A stretch of 64,000 bases of DNA from Pararhizobium polonicum. GTDB lineage: Bacteria; Pseudomonadota; Alphaproteobacteria; Rhizobiales; Rhizobiaceae. The stretch spans positions 1 through 64,000 of the forward strand of contig NZ_LGLV01000021.1 in the NCBI RefSeq assembly GCF_001687365.1, in the 5' to 3' direction. This document shows, piece by piece, positions 8,259 through 16,206 of this stretch. The notes under the pieces are model-generated. The model worked only from the letters and a program-made list of their open reading frames with translations. It searched no databases and had not been told where the DNA came from. Position numbers and translations under genes: made by a program. Numbering within the stretch: the stretch's first letter is position 1; each line of letters starts with the position of its first letter.

Positions 8259-10229
8259 TCACATGACGCGATAGCGAGCTGTGAAACTGAAGCTGTTGTT
8301 GTTGGTTTTCTGAGCCAGCCAACGGAGGCGTAGCATTGTGCCATTTGCCGCGACAGAACCGGCAATATTCAAGCCGGCAGTTGCTGCGATGAGCGAACCT
8401 GAGGCATCCTGGGGCTGGGTGAACATAGAGGGCACTGGCACTGGCATGTCGATTTCGCAGTTTCCGGCTGCCGCCGCTGTCGCCGTCAACCTGCCATAAA
8501 CCTCGATCAAATCGTCATCGATATAGAGCCAGTCGAGCGCTGGTGCCTTAACGCTCGCGACGTTGACGACAGCAATTGGTTTTGGTGAATAGCTCTGCCG
8601 CTTGCCGACGAGAATAACCGGCGAGCCAGCTGTCCACGGGGTATTGCTGCCTTCCTTTGACAGGTTAACCGCGCGGATGCGGTTACTGCCATAATTGCTA
8701 CCGATAACTCCCTGCAGCGTGTCGCTACCCAAGAGTTTCGCATTGATGACCTCGATATCGGAATTCTGGGAGCCGAAGCTGAACGCGCGCGAACTGTCCG
8801 GCGAAGCAAAACCCACATCATGAAAGGTGATGTCAGAAAATGCCACTCCTTCGAGGCAAGCCGAGGTGTCGCGGATCGCGTGCTCGTGGCAATTCGACAG
8901 CACCATGTTTGAAAATCTGCCGCCAGTGAAACGCCCGGTGGTCAACTTGATCAGGTTTTGGGGCGTTCTCACACCGCCCTTGGCGTTACCGCCGCCGGTA
9001 ATGCCAGATACGTTGAAATCACGGCCGCCGGTGAGCTCAAGGATTTCTGTTGCCGAAACCGTCGAGGTGGAATTGGTGATAGAGCCGTGCTTTCCGAGAT
9101 GGCCGTAGAAGATGCGACGGCCGATATCGAGAACGATATCGTTAATTTTCAGGCCGACGATCTTGTCGGCGTTCGGTCCGACATTGGCGACAGCGGCGTA
9201 GTTCAGTGAATGGAAGCGCGTGTCCGAAACCGCGATGCCACGGAAGGCCATCGCGTCGTCGTAGGCGTCATGCCCGGACGTGTCGCTGGGGCTATAATCG
9301 CCAAGGTCCGGCCAGTCGAGGCCGATGCCGATATGGCATGAGGTGAAGTGATTGGTATGCGCTGCAAGGCCCCGGCCCTTGTGATAGACGCCTTGATAGA
9401 AGCCAGAGAAACGGCAGCGGCTGATCGTTACATCAACGTCCATCGTTTGGCCCATACCCTTGTCGCTGTGCAGGCCGTCCTTCCGGTTGGCCCAGTTCGC
9501 CTTGTTCGGTTGCCCAGATATCAGCGACAGGTTGAAGAGTTTGAATTCCTGAGAAGAGTTCCGGATGGCCGGCTCGCTACCACCATCCTGGCACCGAATG
9601 GTGGTATCCCAGTAGGACCGGCCGTTGAAGGAGATGCCGAGAATCTCGTTTGGGATGACAAGCTGGGAGATATTGTAGATGCCGCGCTCCCACGTCAGGG
9701 CACGAGATCGGGGCGGATAGTACTCCATCCAATAGATTGCGTCCTGCAGTGCGGCGCTGTCGTCGGCGCTACCGTCGCCCTTTGCCTTGAAAGCATCGCG
9801 AACGCTCGGCTCGTCGCCTTTCAGCCGACGATACCAGGCGCCTCGCGTGAGCGGTTTTTCCGCATCCCTTACAACCACATGCTCGTTAGGGTCTAGCCGG
9901 GCGGTCGTCGTGCTATCAATGTCTTTCCAGTCGAAGCCAGTGTCGTCGGGAAGGAACGCCAGCTTGGTGACATCGGTGTTCAACGTCTTCAATGCCGGGA
10001 TGTCGGGCACGCGCCGGATATTGGCGCTTGCCGCCGCTGCTCGAGCCGCTTCCGCCGCTTCCTGCACTTGGTCGATGGAAATTTCGGCGTTCGGTTTGTC
10101 TCCGGGAACAGCTACGCTATCGCCTTGCCTGTTGGAAAGGGCAAGAGCCGGATCGGAGAGGCTTAGGTGAGCAGCACCCGTGGTTCCGGCGATAAGTGCC
10201 CCGGCGCGTAGGAAAGAACGGCGGTCCAT
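8259..10229 (-). CDS. Tat-exported parallel beta-helix (pectate-lyase-3/tailspike-like) protein
   Basis: A 656-residue protein. The ATG at 10229 gives a classical twin-arginine leader (MDRRSFLRAG followed by a short Ala/Gly-rich stretch to about residue 30); the longer open frame upstream would bury it. A short Ala-rich helical segment follows, then AFKAKGDGSADDSAALQDAI near residue 150, the entry motif of pectate lyase superfamily 3/tailspike beta-helices, then repeated beta-helix turns with short polar loops to near the end. It is presumably folded before export and acts on, or binds, a polysaccharide in the periplasm or outside. Its place inside a surface-glycan locus suggests trimming or processing of that glycan; phage depolymerase ancestry is an alternative. 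Catalytic residues were not identified. Confidence 0.75.
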   Translation of the reverse strand: MDRRSFLRAGALIAGTTGAAHLSLSDPALALSNRQGDSVAVPGDKPNAEISIDQVQEAAEAARAAAASANIRRVPDIPALKTLNTDVTKLAFLPDDTGFDWKDIDSTTTARLDPNEHVVVRDAEKPLTRGAWYRRLKGDEPSVRDAFKAKGDGSADDSAALQDAIYWMEYYPPRSRALTWERGIYNISQLVIPNEILGISFNGRSYWDTTIRCQDGGSEPAIRNSSQEFKLFNLSLISGQPNKANWANRKDGLHSDKGMGQTMDVDVTISRCRFSGFYQGVYHKGRGLAAHTNHFTSCHIGIGLDWPDLGDYSPSDTSGHDAYDDAMAFRGIAVSDTRFHSLNYAAVANVGPNADKIVGLKINDIVLDIGRRIFYGHLGKHGSITNSTSTVSATEILELTGGRDFNVSGITGGGNAKGGVRTPQNLIKLTTGRFTGGRFSNMVLSNCHEHAIRDTSACLEGVAFSDITFHDVGFASPDSSRAFSFGSQNSDIEVINAKLLGSDTLQGVIGSNYGSNRIRAVNLSKEGSNTPWTAGSPVILVGKRQSYSPKPIAVVNVASVKAPALDWLYIDDDLIEVYGRLTATAAAAGNCEIDMPVPVPSMFTQPQDASGSLIAATAGLNIAGSVAANGTMLRLRWLAQKTNNNSFSFTARYRVM

Positions 10230-10519
10230 GCGAACTCCCGAAACTGAAGAATCCCTGTCAACGCAAACTGCCGCCCATTTCAAGGGTGAACAAGCTTGCT
10301 CCGTATACGATGCTCTAGCTTGGGAGCGACCTGGCCGATCCAGCAACAGCATATTACCGGCCAGACCTCTTTAGTCTAAAACCATCAAGCGAATCTCAGA
10401 GACTAGATATTAGGCATCTGCGGTAAAATTGAGATGCTTCCAACCGGGGCAAATGGAGCTGGAATTTTCCGAGGCAAAGGTTCATTTCGACAGTTTGGCC
10501 GACGAGTGAGCACGCCATT

Positions 10520-11317
10520 CTACTCGATGAGCGTGCTTTCCCGCTGTTCTGCGGCTAAGTCCGCCTTAAACGCTTCGAGGTGTTTTACAAACCGGTCGAT
10601 GTTTTCGACGCAGGAGTAAAGGTCAAAGCGATAGCACTCGTAATTCTGGAGTTTCGTGTAGAAATCGAAGTCTGTGGGGTGCATTTCACGGAATTCGCTT
10701 TCATATATCTCGATCGTCATATTCCCCTCTACCTTCTTCCACAGAGGGTAGAGCGTGTTGTGCAACCACACCGGCATGCCGATATGCATAATGTTAGAGC
10801 CGACGACGCGCTTTGCCAGCTGAGACTCTCCGTACTTCGATTTTTCGGGATAGAACATGTAAACGAAGACATTGTCCTTGTTGACGAGACCGCGGGCTTC
10901 ACACCGGCGAATTGCCTTCGGTGTATATTGTTCCGATTCCCAAAACGATACCAGCGATCCTGGGGCACGATCTTCAATGTTCCTTCGAATGTAGACCTCC
11001 CTGTCCACAGTCGTGTAGGCCGAAAATAGAAACAGATTGAAAGTAACTTTCGGAAATTTCCGGATCAGCTCTTTTGTAAGAACTATAGCTCCAGAGCAGG
11101 ACTTGCTGGTCCCGATGAAATTGAGGCGCTTGATACTGTGCTTATCGATGATGCTGGAGAGGAATTCAGTATTGAGCGCGATGTTGCTGAAGTACCATCC
11201 TCCAACCATTTTGACGTTGTCTCTACGATATCCGCGCAAGATATGCTTGCCGTGACCGAGAATAACATCAACTTCTCCGTTGTCGTTATTGATCTCGACC
11301 GCAAACTTCTCGCTCAT
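10520..11317 (-). CDS. Asp2-like alpha/beta-hydrolase candidate (glycan O-acyl modification?)
   Basis: A 265-residue soluble protein. I chose the ATG at 11317 because GAAGAGGGA precedes it; an earlier ATG at 11347 overlaps the neuA stop and would add ten residues. The segment LNFIGTSKSCSGAIVL (about 65-80) has the strand, nucleophile elbow and helix pattern of accessory-secretion Asp2-like hydrolases (G-x-S-K), with Ser71 the candidate nucleophile. A later HPTDFDFYTKL and the C-terminal helix are aromatic-rich. As last gene of the nonulosonate run it may add or remove an ester on the glycan. The family assignment is tentative; codon use is more AT-rich than in flanking regions. Confidence 0.6.
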   Translation of the reverse strand: MSEKFAVEINNDNGEVDVILGHGKHILRGYRRDNVKMVGGWYFSNIALNTEFLSSIIDKHSIKRLNFIGTSKSCSGAIVLTKELIRKFPKVTFNLFLFSAYTTVDREVYIRRNIEDRAPGSLVSFWESEQYTPKAIRRCEARGLVNKDNVFVYMFYPEKSKYGESQLAKRVVGSNIMHIGMPVWLHNTLYPLWKKVEGNMTIEIYESEFREMHPTDFDFYTKLQNYECYRFDLYSCVENIDRFVKHLEAFKADLAAEQRESTLIE

Positions 11318-11343
11318 ATCTTTTCCCTCTTCACGGCAAACTT

Positions 11344-12033
11344 TCACAGAAGTCCGCCTTTCGCATACATAGATTCTAGGAGCATGAAATCTTCTGGGGT
11401 GTCAACATTGATGCCACGGCCCATCACGTAAGGGATGGTCTTCGCAGGCAGAAACGTCTTGTACTGCAGCAGTGCGGCTGTCCGCACAACATACAACGCT
11501 CCGTTCAACAGATAAGCCGGCGGCAGTGCCTGACGAGGAATCTCTGAGGACGTGCCTTCGATGAAAGGCTTGATGAAACCGTCGTCCCCTATTGCTTTCA
11601 GCTTGTGGGGGTGAGGCTCTTCCAGGCGCGCGACCGACACAGCGGCATTCGCCTGGTTCTCGCCGATCTTGGCAATCATGGTGTCGATATCGCGCGCATG
11701 TCTGACCGGGGATGTCGGTTGCAGGAGGACGACGTAATCATAACGCTCACCGAGCCGATCCAGAAGATCCAGTACGACATCCACGGTCTTGGCGCTATCG
11801 CTTGCCAAATGCGTCGGGCGCAGCCCTGCGGATTTGGCGCCGGCTGCGATACCGATGCTTTCATACGTTTCGCTGTCGGTCGATACGTAGATATCGGATA
11901 TGGTCGGACAATCCTTCGCCACACGCACTGCCCATTCGAGCAGGGTAATGCCACCGATTTTTGCAATATTCTTGTTCGGAAACCCCTTGGATCCCGCACG
12001 GGCCGGAACGATCGCCAATACCTTCAAATGCAA
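11344..12033 (-). CDS. neuA: acylneuraminate (nonulosonate) cytidylyltransferase
   Basis: A 229-residue enzyme that activates a nonulosonic acid with CTP to the CMP-sugar. It has the N-terminal nucleotide loop AIVPARAGSKGFPNKNI, LLQPTSPVR with the conserved Arg, and the C-terminal GINVDTPEDF carrying the metal-binding Asp, at normal length for single-domain NeuA/PseF/LegF. Its start lies inside the end of the deacetylase gene (10-bp overlap). With neuB and neuC a few genes upstream it completes the basic CMP-nonulosonate route; which acid it activates is not decided by sequence alone. Confidence 0.9.
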   Translation of the reverse strand: MHLKVLAIVPARAGSKGFPNKNIAKIGGITLLEWAVRVAKDCPTISDIYVSTDSETYESIGIAAGAKSAGLRPTHLASDSAKTVDVVLDLLDRLGERYDYVVLLQPTSPVRHARDIDTMIAKIGENQANAAVSVARLEEPHPHKLKAIGDDGFIKPFIEGTSSEIPRQALPPAYLLNGALYVVRTAALLQYKTFLPAKTIPYVMGRGINVDTPEDFMLLESMYAKGGLL

Positions 12034-12947
12034 TACTCCGTGCTGCCGGATTTTCCCCCAGGAGCGTCATTGGTATCCACGCGCTTCAGCAGGAAGGGTG
12101 TTTCCAGATCGGAGATCTCGTTGATGCCCCTGAACATGGTCAAGCCGAAAGAAAAGCCATAGCTCGCTGAAATATCCGCAACGGTTTGCGAAACGGCCTT
12201 GGGGCCGCCGAACGGGTAGGAAATGGAGTGGAAAGTCTGCGTACCGCTCTGCTCTTGCAAAAAGTCCAGGCACGCCTCTGTATCCTGGCGAATGGCTTTC
12301 TCGCTCAAGGTTGCCAGTGGCAGATGGGCATCGCTGTGCGCGCCGAGATAGTTAAGGGAACTGAGCTTTCTGAGATCGTTCCCGTCCATGTAGAGGCTTT
12401 TTGAGTAGGCTGCTTCATCCGCGATCTCGGCAAAAAGCATTCCTACGATACGATCCTTCTCCTCTGCGGTGAGAATGAAGTTCAGCAGATACTTCAGGCG
12501 CTTGGATTGCGGCGGATCGTAGCGATAGAGGCTGTCGATGTTTTCCGGATAGGTCACGGCGGACAAATCCATTCGCTGACCGATGAAGTCATAAAGCTGG
12601 GTATCCGAGACAACCGACCGAATATGGTGCAGCTTGTGTACGTCGGCGACCGTATGGTCCCGGATAGGGGCCGTCGTCACGTAAAAGGCAGCAGGCACCC
12701 CTTTGCGCTCCAGCAACTCAAGGGCAGTCATCTGCTCCTTCAGGCCGTCATCGAATGTCAGCAGGCAGAAATTGCCCTCTCGCGGATTGCCGGCTACCAT
12801 TGTAGCGAGTTCCCTGGGGGCAATGAATTGATAATGGCGTGACAAGGCATCGACCTGGTCCGTCAGTTCGCGAAACGTCCGAGGATATATTCCCCCCGCA
12901 TAGGCTTCGTCGCGGATGTAATGGAAATTAACGATCAGCAGTTTCAT
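12024..12947 (-). CDS. polysaccharide deacetylase (NodB homology domain)
   Basis: A 307-residue carbohydrate esterase family 4-type protein. TFDDG with Asp66-Asp67, AHSDAH giving the two zinc His residues, and SYPFGG (motif 3) are all present, so the zinc site looks intact. There is no signal peptide, so it probably works in the cytoplasm on a nucleotide sugar or lipid-linked intermediate, unlike secreted chitin or peptidoglycan deacetylases. It overlaps the upstream GNAT gene by 20 bp and neuA by 10 bp. An attractive role is to remove an N-acetyl group so that the neighbouring GNAT protein can place another acyl group there; this is inference. The ribosome site is GGGAGA. Confidence 0.85.
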   Translation of the reverse strand: MKLLIVNFHYIRDEAYAGGIYPRTFRELTDQVDALSRHYQFIAPRELATMVAGNPREGNFCLLTFDDGLKEQMTALELLERKGVPAAFYVTTAPIRDHTVADVHKLHHIRSVVSDTQLYDFIGQRMDLSAVTYPENIDSLYRYDPPQSKRLKYLLNFILTAEEKDRIVGMLFAEIADEAAYSKSLYMDGNDLRKLSSLNYLGAHSDAHLPLATLSEKAIRQDTEACLDFLQEQSGTQTFHSISYPFGGPKAVSQTVADISASYGFSFGLTMFRGINEISDLETPFLLKRVDTNDAPGGKSGSTEYCI

Positions 12948-14025
12948 GCAGAGCTCTCCCTATCTTTTCCAAATAGGTTGGGTTGGGTCTGTCCAAGTCA
13001 CAATCGGCCTTCGTGATATGCAGGCTATTGATGTCCAGGCCGCCTCGCCGAACGTCCTCGTGAAGATAACTGATCAGTGAATAGGATTTGGAGGATTTCA
13101 CTTCCAGCGGGTGGTAGAGGTAAGCAAGATCAATGAAATCGCGCAAGTCGAGGCAAGGTATGAAGCCAGCCCTGGTTAAGGCGGCGTTCAACGCGCCGTT
13201 GCTGGAAAAAAAGTCAATGAAGTCGATCTCTTGATCACGCGCAAAATTATCCAGCGTGCTCACAAAGGAGTTTGTGGGTAATATGGTGTATAGAATGTCC
13301 GTCAGAATCATGATCCTGACGCTGCCAACATCCTCGATACGGTAAATTAGCGTCGTGTCTTGGCCGACAAGTAGCGCATGGTATTGATAGATCGGGTGGT
13401 TCTTATAGCGCCAAATAAGATTACCGGATGAGCGATCGAACCGATCGGGCCAGATCCCATCGATTTCGGCGAAATCGATGGGCAAAAGCGATTGCGATGC
13501 TTCCTGACGGGCAGTCGGCATCTTGTACACTTTCGAAATGACCGTATCGATGGTCCCGAGCGCTGCTACTTTGTCAAAGTCGTAGATCCTCATGAGTCGC
13601 GGTACTTCGCGGATGAAGTTGAAGCCCATCCGGATATAAGCACGTACGGCGTCATTGGTTATATTGGCGCCATACGCAATGTCGAAATTCTTTTTGATAA
13701 GATCCAGCATTGCTTTCGCAATGCCGGTGCCCCGGCATTCCTCTTTGACGATCCATGTTGTCAGCTCGGCGCCTTTCAGCACCTCGCCGCCGGCGTTGAA
13801 TGCCCGTTTGTTCAGCCCAAGGAAGCCGACAATCTCGCCACCCAATAGAGCGATGACGCAATGGTCCTTGCCCTCACCAGCGATAGGGTCGATGAATTGC
13901 CACCGATAAAAATGCTGGTCTGACAAGATTGTCGGCCGTAGCCAGTTCGTCCCGATGAAATCCATGATCCTCTCGACTGAAAGGTCGAGGTTGCATGCGA
14001 AGTCGACAATTGCGTGACGAGACAT
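12928..14025 (-). CDS. GNAT-like acyltransferase, two-lobed, nonulosonate locus
   Basis: A 365-residue protein. The frame is open further upstream over neuC, but ATGs at 14031 and 14025 follow the neuC stop; 14025 fits the AGCAGG ribosome site best. Residues about 50-150 form a GNAT domain: VIALLGGEIVGFLGL, then LTTWIVKEECRGTGIAKAML (acetyl-CoA loop R/Q-x-x-G-x-G/A variant RGTGIA), then AVRAYIRMGF. The second half (from about 190) resembles the first in layout. The ordered motifs and length match the protein at 2618-3709, so the two are divergent homologues. Likely role: N-acylation of an amino sugar of the nonulosonate pathway, paired with the deacetylase that follows. Confidence 0.75.
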   Translation of the reverse strand: MSRHAIVDFACNLDLSVERIMDFIGTNWLRPTILSDQHFYRWQFIDPIAGEGKDHCVIALLGGEIVGFLGLNKRAFNAGGEVLKGAELTTWIVKEECRGTGIAKAMLDLIKKNFDIAYGANITNDAVRAYIRMGFNFIREVPRLMRIYDFDKVAALGTIDTVISKVYKMPTARQEASQSLLPIDFAEIDGIWPDRFDRSSGNLIWRYKNHPIYQYHALLVGQDTTLIYRIEDVGSVRIMILTDILYTILPTNSFVSTLDNFARDQEIDFIDFFSSNGALNAALTRAGFIPCLDLRDFIDLAYLYHPLEVKSSKSYSLISYLHEDVRRGGLDINSLHITKADCDLDRPNPTYLEKIGRALHETADR

Positions 14026-14042
14026 GGCCATCCTGCTTGCGA

Positions 14043-15200
14043 TCAATAGGCCAGCGTCTTGTGGAATTTCAGAACGAAATTGGCCAAGGCATCGGCCGCC
14101 TTCTTTCCGGCGTGGCCGTCGCCGTAGATCGGTTCGGACGCGTAGTGGCCGTGTGCGATCTGCTTGAGGATCTGTGCCTTGATTTCGTCGGCATCGTGTC
14201 CGCAATCAACGACATTCTGTCCGCGTTCACGCGAAGTCTGACGGGAGCCGATGTTGACGACCGGGACCCCGAGGAAAGCGCATTCGCGGATGCCGACGCT
14301 CGAATTACCGATCAGGCATGCCGAATTTTTGACGAGGCGAAGGAAGTCTTCCGGTTCCATATTCTTGAAGAAGCGGGTCTTGTGAAGATCGTACTCTTCG
14401 CGGTGATGGCGCAGGCCGCTTGAGATGCTTTCTCCCCCAAGGTCCGCGTTCGGCCAAAACCAGAAGGTCGGCATATCCAAAGCATTCACCGCCCTGATGG
14501 TTTCCTCGATCTGCTTTCGCGCATGTGTGTCTTCGGTGGTCACAGCGTGTTGCATAACCACAATATACTGGCCCTTTGGGGCGATCTCCGCGCCGACGCC
14601 ACCATATTTCTGAGTGGGATCGAAATCGATTGCCGGGCTCTCAATGACCGCGCGGGCAATATCCATCGAGGGGCAGCCCGTATTCAGGATGGACGCGGCA
14701 TGCTCACCCATCTTCAATACACGCTGCTTTGCCAATTCGCTGGCAACCAGATGAAGATCCGCGAATTTGGTGTTGGCGTGCCGTACCTTTTCGTCGATGC
14801 TACCGGTCACCTCGCCGCCCTGAATGTGGGCAAGCGGAATGTTCTGATAGGAAGCGGCGATCGACGTAGCGATGGTTTCAAATCGGTCCGCGATCGTCAC
14901 TACGATATCGGGTTTGAGGTTCTGGAAGGCTGTGGCCAGCTCCATGATGGCGAGGCCGGTTGTCTTGGCCATCGAAGTTGGTGCGGCACCGGACAGAAGA
15001 TTGTAGATTCGTTCGGATATGACGAATCCGTCTTTTTCCGCGATCGGTCCCACGTCGCCGTACTTGTCCAGCAGCGCCGATCCAGCAAGCACGAGTTGAA
15101 GCTCGAGGCTTTCGTGCATCTGAATGGCATGGAGCATTGTTCTAACACGCGCGTAACTCGGCCGAGCCGTAACAACCACGCAAATCTTTCTCTTAGTCAC
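14043..15200 (-). CDS. neuC: UDP-GlcNAc 2-epimerase, hydrolysing (NeuC/LegG type)
   Basis: A 385-residue enzyme. VVVTARPSYARVRTML at the N terminus, ADRFETIATSIAA, HIQGGEVTGSIDEKVRHA and GNSSVGIRECAFLGVPVVNIG are the NeuC-type signatures, distinct from the WecB signatures of the 4172 gene. It releases ManNAc (or the equivalent di-amino sugar) from the UDP-sugar, making the substrate of NeuB. Its start overlaps the end of neuB by 8 bp. No dehydratase or aminotransferase for legionaminate or pseudaminate lies in the window, so an N-acetylneuraminate-type route is the simplest reading unless those genes are elsewhere. Confidence 0.9.
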   Translation of the reverse strand: MTKRKICVVVTARPSYARVRTMLHAIQMHESLELQLVLAGSALLDKYGDVGPIAEKDGFVISERIYNLLSGAAPTSMAKTTGLAIMELATAFQNLKPDIVVTIADRFETIATSIAASYQNIPLAHIQGGEVTGSIDEKVRHANTKFADLHLVASELAKQRVLKMGEHAASILNTGCPSMDIARAVIESPAIDFDPTQKYGGVGAEIAPKGQYIVVMQHAVTTEDTHARKQIEETIRAVNALDMPTFWFWPNADLGGESISSGLRHHREEYDLHKTRFFKNMEPEDFLRLVKNSACLIGNSSVGIRECAFLGVPVVNIGSRQTSRERGQNVVDCGHDADEIKAQILKQIAHGHYASEPIYGDGHAGKKAADALANFVLKFHKTLAY

Positions 15201-16206
15201 TTACATCACCTTCCTGCAAAAAACTCCAACGATCCAGATTGCGGTTGAGCCTTTTGCCCACGACGCGCTGGTATTCCTTCGCTGGTATTCCATGGCCTGC
15301 GGGTTTCTTCGCCTCCAGATCATCAAAGGACAGAATGGAGCCCGCCCTCATATCCTGGTTGACGGCAAGCGATTTGCCGAACACCTTCCTCAACGCCTCA
15401 AACTTCGAGCTGTCGGCTTTCTCAGTGCCTTGTCCCATCGCCGCTTCGATGAAGCGAACCCCCTCGGCAAGGCGCCTGACATCGTCAACACAAAGTGAAG
15501 ACGTGCTATCCGGGCCGAACATTCTCTTATCAAAGGTGATATGAAACTCCAAGACAGACGCGCCCAGCGCTGCGGCAGCAAGGCAAGGATAGATAACGCC
15601 GGAATGGTCCGACAATCCAACCGGCACGTCGTATCTTTTCTGGAGTACGTCCATGACCCGCAATCCGACATCCTCAGCCTTGGTAGGGTAGCTCGTGCAG
15701 CATTGCAGGACGGTCAGTTTGTTTCCAAAGGGCCGGAGGAAATTCACGGCGCTATCGAGTTCGGCGAGATCGCTCATTCCGCTCGACAGGATGATCTCCT
15801 TGCCGGTGCGTGCGATCTTCTCGAGCATGAGGAAATTGGAAACTTCGCCGGAGCCGATCTTGTATTTTGCGACTCCCACTTCTTCCAGAAGATCGACAGC
15901 GGCATTGGAAAAGGGCGAACTGATGAAATCGAGCCCCGCCTTGTCGCAGTGCGTCTTGATCCCGCGCCATTGTTCGAGCGTGAATTCCATTCTCTTCCAG
16001 TAGTCGTAGCGCGTGTCGTCTTCGTAGCTGAAGCGCGTGCGGAACGGCTCGTGAGTGCTGCTTTCAGCTTCTGCAATATGGGTCTGGAACTTGATTGCGT
16101 TGACACCACTGCCCACCAGCGCGTCGATAAAGGAATGCGCGATGCCAAGACTGCCATCATGGGCCTGTCCGACCTCCGCGATTAAATAACACCCCATAGC
16201 ACTCAA
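15193..16206 (-). CDS. neuB: N-acetylneuraminate (nonulosonate) synthase
   Basis: A 337-residue NeuB-family synthase that condenses PEP with the sugar from NeuC. YLIAEVGQAHDGS at the N terminus, AIKFQTH, KIGSGE, SSGMSD and VGLSDHSG mark the TIM barrel with its metal and PEP residues. The end (from about residue 275, AGSILSFDDLEAKKPAGHGI) is the antifreeze-like SAF domain, so the protein is complete. The TTG at 16206 has GAAAGGA at good spacing; the ATG at 16197 would drop three residues. It overlaps the upstream glycosyltransferase by 4 bp. Confidence 0.92.
   Translation of the reverse strand: MSAMGCYLIAEVGQAHDGSLGIAHSFIDALVGSGVNAIKFQTHIAEAESSTHEPFRTRFSYEDDTRYDYWKRMEFTLEQWRGIKTHCDKAGLDFISSPFSNAAVDLLEEVGVAKYKIGSGEVSNFLMLEKIARTGKEIILSSGMSDLAELDSAVNFLRPFGNKLTVLQCCTSYPTKAEDVGLRVMDVLQKRYDVPVGLSDHSGVIYPCLAAAALGASVLEFHITFDKRMFGPDSTSSLCVDDVRRLAEGVRFIEAAMGQGTEKADSSKFEALRKVFGKSLAVNQDMRAGSILSFDDLEAKKPAGHGIPAKEYQRVVGKRLNRNLDRWSFLQEGDVSD

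Noticed and set aside
8259..10229. Prophage tail module
   Set aside because: Only one tailspike-like gene and one small partner are present, the protein has a Tat leader, and no phage structural, integrase or lysis genes accompany it.
4172..15200. wecB and neuC as duplicates of one gene
   Set aside because: Both are UDP-GlcNAc 2-epimerase family, but their motifs belong to the non-hydrolysing and hydrolysing groups respectively, and each is coupled to a different pathway partner.
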